DNA from: Candidatus Methanosuratincola petrocarbonis (ex Vanwonterghem et al. 2016)
Lineage (GTDB): Archaea; Thermoproteota; Methanomethylicia; Methanomethylicales; Methanomethylicaceae
Direction: 5' to 3'
Length of the DNA: 11,991 nt
Assembly (NCBI GenBank): GCA_001717015.1
Contig: MAGV01000036.1
Location: 6,193 to 18,183, forward strand
Shown piece by piece: positions 5,548 to 11,991 of this stretch. The translations under genes were made by a program, and so were the position numbers. Numbering within the stretch: position 1 is the first letter of the stretch; the number at the start of each line of letters is the position of its first letter. The notes below the pieces were generated by a model. It was not told the DNA's origin. It searched no databases and saw only the letters and a list, made by a program, of their open reading frames with translations.

Positions 5548-8500
5548 CTATTTTGTTGATGCAGCTTTCCATTTGTCAATTCTATATCTATAGTCGATTA
5601 TGGGAATTTTTTCTACTAGATCCTTGAATTTTACTGTTGGGTTTTGTATTGGGTAAACTATAGGATTGTCTAAGGCGTTTTCCACGGTGTAAAGCCAGTA
5701 TGCTTCTTTAATTCTGTTAGCCGTTTCCCATTCATTGCTTGTCATTTCTACTGATCCTGTTGTGCTAAAGGATTTGACTTCAATCACTCTGTCAAAAGAT
5801 TCTACATCGTATCCCTTATATTGGTCAGAGACATCTCTGATTCTGTTTCTTTCCTCTTCTGTTTTGGCCCTTTCCATTTCGTATTTTATGACTGCCTGAA
5901 CTCCTGCGTTTTCCACTTTCTTCTTGATGTCTGCGCCTGGCTTTCCTATGATTATGGCCGTGCCTATAAGCTCGTAGAGGGTGTAAATATTAAATACTGA
6001 GGATATTTCTGTTAGATTTGAGTCAAGTTCTAGTTTTAGCGAGTTTATTGTGCTCTCTTCTTTATTTATTAGCTTGGAGTAGTGGGGGCTCTCTTGTAGT
6101 CTATTCTGGTAATCCTCGATCTTTCTGCGACTTTCCTCAACTCTTCTTGAGTAGTACGCTATGATTATGTCTCTTGTTTTGTTCTTTATTTCCTCGATTT
6201 TTGCTGAGGTTTCATTTTTGAGGTCGGATACGATTTTGAGTAGAGCCTGATCCGCTGAATTTTTGCCTTCAATAATGTTTTTAGTGTCTATTTCAGGCTC
6301 TTCCCCGACGACAGGTTCGAGATCCCATATGCTCCTTGGATCTATTTCCCTTATTTTTCCCTCGGAGTAATGAAGAACTATTATTTTTCCGTTTCTTTCT
6401 TGTCCCTTTCCATCTTTCAATATGACGCGATAAATGTAAAGTATTCCGCTTAATGTTTCGTGCTTAAAGATTGAGACGGATGGCTTCATAGCGTCCAAAA
6501 TCATACTCATTATGCATTTGTTTCCTAGAGCTAGGTATGGATAGTTTTTCTGTTCTGCAACTGTATTTGAAAAGCTGCCGACCAATGTTCCGTAGTTAAG
6601 ATTGTGTGCAAGCTTTGCCGGAAGCATTAGCCTGTAAACTTCGTCTTCTTCTCTTACGGGCTCTATTTTCCCTCCTTTAGTTCCCAGGTAGACCTCTATG
6701 AAGCGTTTAACTTCACCTTTTTCGACGGCTTCGAGTCTTACTTTTTTGATTTCTTCAAGTTTGCTTCTATCAAGCCTGTGTCCAGAGAGGAGGGCGTTGA
6801 TTTCATTCAATATTCGCCTGCGTTCCTCAATTATATCGTCAACCCTCTTGACTTTGGCCTCCCAAAGCTCCTTAGGTACTTTCAAAAATTCTTCGTATAG
6901 GCTTGAAATGCCTTCCTCTGAAAGAAGTTTTCCAACGACATCGTAGACTTTGTCGCCTATGGCTTCTTTTATTGCTTCGATTTTTTCTAACAGTTTACTT
7001 AAAATGTATCCGTCAATAGTGCCCGACAATATAAAGTTGTAATAGTATACAGGTCTTGTCTGACCTATTCTATGTATCCTCCCCATTCTTTGCTCGAGCC
7101 TGTTTGGGTTCCATGGAAGGTCGTAGTTTATCATTATGTTGGCGAATTGCATGTCTATGCCCTCACCAGCCGCGTCAGTACAGACCATTATTTCCGCACC
7201 ATTTGGATCCCTAAAATTGGCCAAAGCATTATGTCGCTCATCGACGTTCATGACTCCGTATATTTTCGCGAGTCTATACTTGTTGGCCAGGTTTTCGAAA
7301 AGGTAGTCTACGGTGTCTCTATATTCGCTAAAAATCACTATTTTTGTCGTTTTATCGCCTTTCTTTATCGTATCTATGAAGCTCATCAAATGTTTTATTT
7401 TAGAATCTTCATGGATCTTTTCAAGTTCAGCTAACAACTCTGCAAGTTCTTTGCGATCTTCTTCTATGGAGTAGCCCGAAATCCCTACGACCTCTTGTTC
7501 GCTTTCCTCATATTGTTCCTCGTCGAACTCTTCTTCAGCCTCCTTCATTCTTTTTATGGCCTGTTCTGCGTTCACAGCCTGTCCTAGCCTTGTTAGTCTT
7601 CTTTCCAATGTCAGTTTGAGGGCTTTTAGGGATGACGACGCTCTTTTGCGAATTATGCCCCCTAAAAACCTCATTGCGTTGTATTCCTGTCGATCCCGGG
7701 CTTCGTCTATACGTCTTGAGATATATTCATCCACCATTCTGTGAAGTTTTGTTTCTTCCTCGCTTATGGGGATAGATACGGTTTTGCTTTGCCTAGGAGG
7801 GAAGACTTCTTTCCCTTCAAGGTCTACTACATCCTCTTTTAGGTTCCTAATTAGAATGTGAGAGGCGGATTGCACATCCGTTATGTAGGGGTCTAAAAGT
7901 TTGATTCTATTAAGATAGTCCTCATTATCGCCGTTGTGGGGCGTCGCCGTCAGGAAAAGCATGTGATTAGTTCTTGGAGCTAGGCATTCGCCCAGTTTTA
8001 GTCTGTCAGTATTTAGCGCTAGTTTGTGGGCTTCGTCGATTACGGTTATGTCGAATTCTGCGTCTTCAATCATTTTTATAACATGGCTCTGTTTTAGATA
8101 GTCCATAGATGAGATGTAGCAGAACTCCCTTTTGCCTAGAGGGGGCCCGTGTATTTTTACATAGGTGGAGTCTAGGATTTCTGCAGTCATTTCAAATCTG
8201 TTGTTTAATTCATCGCGCCACTTGTAGAGCAGAGCCTTTGGCACAACAAATAGTAGCTTGTTTGCTAACCCTCTGGCTTTGAGTTCATTTGCGACCAACG
8301 CAGCGGTTATTGTTTTGCCTAGACCGACCTCGTCAGCGATCATCATCCTTGGCATGTCAAGGATTCTTGTGACTTCGTCTATCTGGTGGGGAAAGATCCT
8401 GATTTTTGTTGATGAGGCTAGAACGTAGGGGTTGAATTTGTATTCTGAGAGCAGCCTGTAGGCGTCCATTGACAGGATGAAGTCTAATCCATCGTCCAGA

Positions 8501-8670
8501 TTTACAGTAATTATGCGGTCTATTAAAGAGAGGTCTTCTTCTAATTCTTCGATTGGATGCCACGTGTCGGCTGTGAGCGTTAAAACTCGAGCGAAGTTTC
8601 CCCTAAGCTCTAGAACTGCTCCAGTTTCGTTTTTTCCTCTTATTTTAACCCTTGAGCCTATCTGAATCAT
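5548..8670 (-). CDS. SNF2-type helicase with C-terminal DUF3883 (NOV_C) nuclease-like domain
   Basis: A 1040-residue cytoplasmic DNA-dependent ATPase. Order: an SH3/KOW-like N-terminal segment (1-50, with GSRVKIRGKNETGAVLELRG); helicase domain 1 with Walker A DEVGLGKT (113-120), DEAH (212-215) and LTATPHN (240-246); a charged acidic insert (about 370-420); helicase domain 2 with IFSEY (446-450), TDAAGEGIDMQ (498-508) and motif VI QRMGRIHRIGQ (527-537), the SNF2/Rad54-like form; a long helical region (570-900); and a C-terminal domain (about 925-1030) matching DUF3883. There D955, E964 and K966 (GYDV, then IEVKS) fit a PD-(D/E)XK active site, followed by the typical TSNEWETA and YWLYTVENA. It should translocate on DNA, with the last domain cutting or gripping it. 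ATG 8670 has only a weak AGGG SD, 12 bp after the methylase stop, so translation may be coupled. Nuclease activity is inferred, not shown. Confidence 0.9.
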   Translation of the reverse strand: MIQIGSRVKIRGKNETGAVLELRGNFARVLTLTADTWHPIEELEEDLSLIDRIITVNLDDGLDFILSMDAYRLLSEYKFNPYVLASSTKIRIFPHQIDEVTRILDMPRMMIADEVGLGKTITAALVANELKARGLANKLLFVVPKALLYKWRDELNNRFEMTAEILDSTYVKIHGPPLGKREFCYISSMDYLKQSHVIKMIEDAEFDITVIDEAHKLALNTDRLKLGECLAPRTNHMLFLTATPHNGDNEDYLNRIKLLDPYITDVQSASHILIRNLKEDVVDLEGKEVFPPRQSKTVSIPISEEETKLHRMVDEYISRRIDEARDRQEYNAMRFLGGIIRKRASSSLKALKLTLERRLTRLGQAVNAEQAIKRMKEAEEEFDEEQYEESEQEVVGISGYSIEEDRKELAELLAELEKIHEDSKIKHLMSFIDTIKKGDKTTKIVIFSEYRDTVDYLFENLANKYRLAKIYGVMNVDERHNALANFRDPNGAEIMVCTDAAGEGIDMQFANIMINYDLPWNPNRLEQRMGRIHRIGQTRPVYYYNFILSGTIDGYILSKLLEKIEAIKEAIGDKVYDVVGKLLSEEGISSLYEEFLKVPKELWEAKVKRVDDIIEERRRILNEINALLSGHRLDRSKLEEIKKVRLEAVEKGEVKRFIEVYLGTKGGKIEPVREEDEVYRLMLPAKLAHNLNYGTLVGSFSNTVAEQKNYPYLALGNKCIMSMILDAMKPSVSIFKHETLSGILYIYRVILKDGKGQERNGKIIVLHYSEGKIREIDPRSIWDLEPVVGEEPEIDTKNIIEGKNSADQALLKIVSDLKNETSAKIEEIKNKTRDIIIAYYSRRVEESRRKIEDYQNRLQESPHYSKLINKEESTINSLKLELDSNLTEISSVFNIYTLYELIGTAIIIGKPGADIKKKVENAGVQAVIKYEMERAKTEEERNRIRDVSDQYKGYDVESFDRVIEVKSFSTTGSVEMTSNEWETANRIKEAYWLYTVENALDNPIVYPIQNPTVKFKDLVEKIPIIDYRYRIDKWKAASTK

Positions 8671-8682
8671 AGCGCTTTCCCT

Positions 8683-11277
8683 TTAAGTGAAGCTGTCGAG
8701 GGTCCTTCTTTGCATTGGCTGGCCTATAACATCTGATATAGAATCTAAAACTTGGAGTTCGATTTTTTCGCTGTCTCTAAGTTCTTCGCCTTTGTTAATG
8801 AGCAGTCTATAATGTTTTGTCAGTAGGTTTATGATGTATTGGAGTTCTTGAAGCCCGAAGTTGCCGTAGGATGACAGCAGCTGTTTGATGGCCGGCGCCC
8901 CTTTCTCGTTGGCTGTTTTTAATAGGTAGAGGAGTTGTTGGTAGAGGTTGTTTCTTTCCACTTCTTCGGGGCTGATGTCTAAGGGGACTTCTGTGAAGGG
9001 CGTTATTTCTATTCCGCCGCTGATTTTTTTGGCGTAGCCCTTTTTCACTAGGGCGTCGACGGTCAGCCCATACGCTCTAACAACTTTTAGGGCTTCATCA
9101 CTAGGGATTGAGCTTCTGTAAAAGATTTTTGTTATAAGTGCGAATGAGGCTTCGGGTCCTAAAATGTTAAGCGATCTTCCAGTTAGCTTTCTTACGACTT
9201 CTCTGAAGATGAAGTCTCTGGCTTCGCCTATCAAATCTTCAAATTTAGCCTTGAAATCAGCCCTGTAGCTTTTGATTTGGGAGTATTGTGTTAATTCTTC
9301 AAGCACTTTACCGTAGGCCATTATAAGGAGGTCGGTTATGGGAAGGCTGAGCAGATCCTCGTCGCTTAAACCTTCAATTAACTCTTTTATCTCTTCCTCA
9401 ACTCTGGGCATGAGGCTTTCAAAATAAGCCTCTTTATCCTCAAGTATCTTCCTGCATGAAAGCACTATGGAACTCATGAAGGAAGTCTTGCCTCTTGCCA
9501 AAGGATTTTCTGTGCTTTCCGTGTGCACGGCATAGCTGGAAACCACCCTAAACCTGGATCCCCTTAAAACCTCTAAGAGAAGATCCCAGGCCTCGGTACT
9601 TGAATGGGCAAAGAAGACCACCAAAAGCCCGTCATCTTTAAGGGACTTGTAGATGTTTTGGAAGGCTAAAGTCATGCCTTTCTTATAAAACTCTAAAGCA
9701 AGTTTTTCGTTTCCGCCGAACCTACCCTTGCTTAAAACAAGATCTTCATCGCTTGGAACTGTTGATGGCAACTCAGGATAATAGTCTCTGAGAACTCTAG
9801 TGAGCCACACATAGAAAAATTCGCTCAACTCCGCATAAGCGACATCCTCCATATATGGCGGGTCAGTTAAAACTAAGTCAAATTTGTTTGATACAGCCAT
9901 ATTTACTGCAGAACCGCGCAAAACCTTAGCAGGCGTCTTATTCAACGCCGCAAAACTTACCGCATCAACAACATTCCGTAATACACTGTGAAATGAACCG
10001 CTAGTCTTCTCAAACGGGTTGGTTTCAGCGAAATTGTAGATAATACGGGGACTTCTCATAGATAGGGAATCACAAGTTATCTGTTTTGTTGGGTCCCATC
10101 TCACACCAATACAATTGTGATCAACATGCTTGCACATCATCAGCCCCAAGTAAGTGGCTATAGCCTTTCTGTATTCTTTGTCCACTATTTCCGAGCAGAC
10201 ATCGCGGATGATGCGCAAAAGCGTGGACATCAAAAGCAATTGTCTCTCGTTGAAAAACTCAAACCACTTTTTCAAGCCATAATTAGTTACACGGAATAAT
10301 TCTGATTCTTTGAGTTCCTCTTGCGGGATTAGGTCTTGGCTTATTAGATTTGCCCATTGGTCCTTCAGCTCTGCCGTTGCTTTATTGAATAATTCTATAT
10401 CCTCCATCGTGAACGGTTCATAGTCTTTTCCTTTCTGTGCCTTGACTACGACTGCTATCATTTGTTTGTCTCTTCTCTCAGCAATGTCTTTGGTCATGTG
10501 CTGATAACTTATTGCGTTTTTGCATTTTATGCAGGTGGCTTCCCCGTCTTTCTGGGTGTACTTCGAGCCTTCTTTATCACTTACCATTCCAACTTCTATC
10601 TCAAAGTCGTTGTCTTTCGTAGGCTTAATCCTATAGCCTGTTTTCCTTTTTTTATCAAGCCACATTTGATTCGTTAGGGGCACTCTTTGACCGCAATAAG
10701 GGCATTTTATACACCAACACCACAAATAATGCAAGGTTTGGCGACCGTTCTTTCTATAGTAGAACTTGCCGACCTCTTTCTTCGCCCGCTCTATTACCAA
10801 TTTGCCATATCGCTCAACGTCCTCTGCAAGCCTTTCGCCATAAACAGCCGGGTATTCCAACGTAGCCTTCAATATAATGTGTGCAACAGGATTATAGTCC
10901 ATAGCTGTGCAGTTAGGCCCCAAACGGGCCGCCTCAAATAGAAGGTTGCCAGCTCCAGCAAAAGGATCAAACACGGTTAACGAGTCTAGTGGCTTGCCCG
11001 CATTCTTCTTTATAGACTCAAGCTTTGGCGCATAATTGAAAGCTCTTTTTTCCCTACCGAGCCCCAGCAAAGGCTTAACATCAGCCAGATTGGTGTTTTC
11101 AGGAAGCAACGAAAGAAGTGTTACAGTCCTTCCAACAATAAGCGGCTTTCTCGTCCACCAATAAATCATTTCACTTATAGGCGGCCTGCCAAGTTTTTCC
11201 TTCCTAGCCTCCTCGCTAACATCCGCAAACAGTTTTAGGTGTTCGACGCTCTTGTTGTCCATCAATGTTTTATCCAT
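8683..11277 (-). CDS. DUF1156-family (COG1743) DNA methyltransferase with zinc ribbon
   Basis: An 864-residue S-adenosylmethionine-dependent DNA methylase, probably adenine-N6. Its N-terminus (about 10-90, with RPPISEMIYWWTRKPL) is the DUF1156 signature. The AdoMet-binding motif I is FDPFAGAGNLLFEA (103-116) and the catalytic motif IV is TDPPY (471-475). The roughly 355 residues between them include a zinc ribbon made of CPYC (C192, C195) and CIKC (C249, C252), with two more cysteines at 187 and 189. The last 160 residues are helical and winged-helix-like, perhaps for DNA or partner contact. DPPY is usual for N6-adenine enzymes but does not exclude N4-cytosine. ATG 11277 is chosen because GGAGG lies seven bases upstream; a longer frame to 11313 has no such support. 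The gene overlaps the preceding small gene by 8 bp. It would protect host DNA from the helicase-nuclease. Confidence 0.92.
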   Translation of the reverse strand: MDKTLMDNKSVEHLKLFADVSEEARKEKLGRPPISEMIYWWTRKPLIVGRTVTLLSLLPENTNLADVKPLLGLGREKRAFNYAPKLESIKKNAGKPLDSLTVFDPFAGAGNLLFEAARLGPNCTAMDYNPVAHIILKATLEYPAVYGERLAEDVERYGKLVIERAKKEVGKFYYRKNGRQTLHYLWCWCIKCPYCGQRVPLTNQMWLDKKRKTGYRIKPTKDNDFEIEVGMVSDKEGSKYTQKDGEATCIKCKNAISYQHMTKDIAERRDKQMIAVVVKAQKGKDYEPFTMEDIELFNKATAELKDQWANLISQDLIPQEELKESELFRVTNYGLKKWFEFFNERQLLLMSTLLRIIRDVCSEIVDKEYRKAIATYLGLMMCKHVDHNCIGVRWDPTKQITCDSLSMRSPRIIYNFAETNPFEKTSGSFHSVLRNVVDAVSFAALNKTPAKVLRGSAVNMAVSNKFDLVLTDPPYMEDVAYAELSEFFYVWLTRVLRDYYPELPSTVPSDEDLVLSKGRFGGNEKLALEFYKKGMTLAFQNIYKSLKDDGLLVVFFAHSSTEAWDLLLEVLRGSRFRVVSSYAVHTESTENPLARGKTSFMSSIVLSCRKILEDKEAYFESLMPRVEEEIKELIEGLSDEDLLSLPITDLLIMAYGKVLEELTQYSQIKSYRADFKAKFEDLIGEARDFIFREVVRKLTGRSLNILGPEASFALITKIFYRSSIPSDEALKVVRAYGLTVDALVKKGYAKKISGGIEITPFTEVPLDISPEEVERNNLYQQLLYLLKTANEKGAPAIKQLLSSYGNFGLQELQYIINLLTKHYRLLINKGEELRDSEKIELQVLDSISDVIGQPMQRRTLDSFT

Positions 11278-11623
11278 AAAGCATCCTCCAAGCCCTTCTG
11301 GGTTTTTTATCATCGTTCAAGAATTTAGTTGCCCAGAAATGAAGATCAAGCTGGCTTAAGCTATTTACAGCCTGCAAAAACTTTAAGGCTTCATCCAGGC
11401 TTCTTGCGCATTTTAAGGCTTCTAAACTCACAAGAGTTTTTGCGGCATCATCGTCCCATTTTCCGCTTTCAAGCTTTAAATGCTCCTCCGCTATTTCTTT
11501 TCGCCACCCTCTAAGCCTAGAAAGACTGACTTTTTTACGTCCAAACCTATCCTCTATTACCGCCTGCAGACACGCGGTTTTTCCACTCCCGCTTTCTTCA
11601 AGGCGGTATTTCACAGACCTCAA
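11270..11623 (-). CDS. Unrecognised 117-residue protein of the defence operon
   Basis: I do not recognise this protein. It is basic at both ends. The first 40 residues could form beta strands (SVKYRLEES, ACLQAVIEDRFGRKKVSL), and the rest looks helical, with an aromatic-basic tail (LDLHFWATKFLN, then KKPRRAWRMLYG). The GSGKT near residues 12-16 resembles a P-loop but lacks the leading strand and the first glycine, so I do not call it an ATPase. The proposed start is TTG 11623, with GAGGGG seven bases upstream and four bases after the previous stop; GTG 11614 is an in-frame alternative. The tight spacing on both sides, including the 8 bp overlap with the methylase, argues that it is a real subunit made with the complex. 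It could be an adaptor between ATPase and methylase, or a DNA-binding specificity factor; both are guesses. Confidence 0.75.
   Translation of the reverse strand: MRSVKYRLEESGSGKTACLQAVIEDRFGRKKVSLSRLRGWRKEIAEEHLKLESGKWDDDAAKTLVSLEALKCARSLDEALKFLQAVNSLSQLDLHFWATKFLNDDKKPRRAWRMLYG
11285..11289 (-). promoter_or_regulatory. Shine-Dalgarno site of the methylase, inside the small gene
   Basis: GGAGG on the minus strand lies seven bases before ATG 11277 and within the last codons of the 117-residue gene. Ribosomes finishing that gene at 11270 would be placed directly over the methylase start, suggesting translational coupling. Confidence 0.7.
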
Positions 11624-11627
11624 ACTG

Positions 11628-11991
11628 CTAACCCCTCAAACCATACCTTTTCAAATCTTCGCTTAGATCCTCTTTAGAGCTTACTGTGATTTCGCCGTTT
11701 CCAGAATAGCCCTTAGACCTAAGTACATTAAGCAGACTCTCAAGCTCCCCGAGCTTCTTCAATTTACTTTCAATGCTGACCTTGTCTTCGCTTTCGTTTA
11801 TAAGACTGATTGAAATGCGCATATCCAAGGCCCGACCCACAGACAAAACTTTAAGCTTATTCAGGTGCTCCAAGGCTTCATTCAAACTTTTACATTCAAA
11901 ACGATAATTATAAAGGGGCTCTGGCGGAGGCCAAGGTTTCCTTTCCTCTTCTTTTTCTTTTTCCCGCTCCTTTTTCTCTTCAACGTAAACG
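11628..11991 (-). CDS. C-terminal part of a large protein, probably a DUF499 (COG1483) AAA+ ATPase; truncated by the window edge
   Basis: The minus-strand frame ending at TAG 11628 stays open to the last base of the window, so its start lies outside. A TTG at 11885 is in frame but is not a credible start, because the frame continues upstream without a stop. The visible 120 or so residues begin with a strongly charged linker (VYVEEKKEREKEKEEERK), then proline-rich PWPPPEPLY, then a compact alpha/beta domain (YRFECKSLNEALEHLNKL, RALDMRISISLIN, GNGEITVSS). A charged and proline linker before a small C-terminal domain is what I would expect of a DUF499 ATPase, the usual partner immediately upstream of DUF1156 methylases. 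The ATPase core itself is not in view, so the family is inferred from context. It is 4 bp from the next gene. Confidence 0.5.
   Translation of the reverse strand, partial: VYVEEKKEREKEKEEERKPWPPPEPLYNYRFECKSLNEALEHLNKLKVLSVGRALDMRISISLINESEDKVSIESKLKKLGELESLLNVLRSKGYSGNGEITVSSKEDLSEDLKRYGLRG

Larger units (their letters stand above)
5500..11991 (-). other. Predicted defence operon (ATPase - small protein - DUF1156 methylase - SNF2 helicase/DUF3883)
   Basis: Four minus-strand genes are packed with spacings of 4 bp, an 8 bp overlap, and 12 bp, so they are almost certainly one transcription unit whose promoter lies beyond the right edge. The block is visibly AT-richer than the genes to its left (for example 23 G+C in the 60 bases from 5701, against 41 in the 60 bases from 3421), a sign of separate origin. 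Linkage of a DUF1156 methylase, a DUF499 ATPase and an SNF2 helicase is a recognised predicted defence arrangement in archaea and bacteria, grouped in defence annotation schemes as helicase-methylase-ATPase, and loosely related to DISARM. Defence function here is inferred from gene content only. Confidence 0.6.

Noticed and set aside
11278..11313. Longer methylase start at 11313
   Set aside because: It has no SD and would deepen the overlap with the small gene; ATG 11277 has GGAGG at the right distance.
11576..11590. GSGKT in the 117-residue protein as a Walker A P-loop
   Set aside because: The first glycine of GxxxxGK[ST] and the preceding hydrophobic strand are missing, and no Walker B is visible in so short a protein.
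1..11991. CRISPR array, IS element, tRNA attachment site or integrase
   Set aside because: I saw no regularly spaced repeats, no transposase or integrase frame, no terminal inverted repeats and no tRNA gene; the right end of the island is outside the window.

Overview
The window looks like archaeal chromosome, probably from the TACK side of the tree, though the sequence does not fix the lineage. The support is: TATA-type promoters about 25-32 bp ahead of start codons, apparently leaderless first genes beside Shine-Dalgarno (SD)-led internal genes, T-tract terminators, heavy use of AGG and ATA codons, and archaeal-style families (a SnatA/MarC carrier, a PiT plus DUF47 phosphate pair, a DUF1156 methylase).

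Left part (1 to about 5,100) is GC-rich and housekeeping-like. A PLP aminotransferase (minus strand) and a MarC/SnatA-type membrane protein (plus strand) diverge from one TATA box. The MarC gene is followed by an HD-domain phosphohydrolase, probably in the same operon, and then by a small helix-turn-helix protein with its own promoter. A PiT-family phosphate permease (plus) and a DUF47 PhoU-like partner (minus) follow, convergently arranged. The 3047-3327 gap holds a T-tract terminator, a possible folded RNA and the PiT promoter.

Middle (5,095-5,547) is a gene-poor gap. It contains the DUF47 promoter, a 49-codon open frame without a start codon that looks like the 3' end of a lost gene, and, 6 bp after its stop, a strong SD with an ATG whose frame closes after five codons. 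GC-rich sequence turns AT-rich right there, so I read about 5,497-5,510 as the edge of an inserted block.

Right part (about 5,500 to the window end) is AT-richer and holds one tightly packed minus-strand operon. In transcription order: the 3' end of a large protein that is probably a DUF499 AAA+ ATPase (cut by the window edge), an unrecognised 117-residue protein, a DUF1156/COG1743 Zn-ribbon DNA methylase, and a 1040-residue SNF2-type helicase carrying a C-terminal DUF3883 (NOV_C) PD-(D/E)XK-like domain. This resembles the helicase-methylase-ATPase type of predicted restriction/antiviral systems, distantly DISARM-like. The methylase would mark self DNA, and the ATPase and helicase-nuclease would sense and process unmarked DNA. 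The small protein and the nuclease-like domain on the helicase are the least explained parts and the best candidates for new biology.
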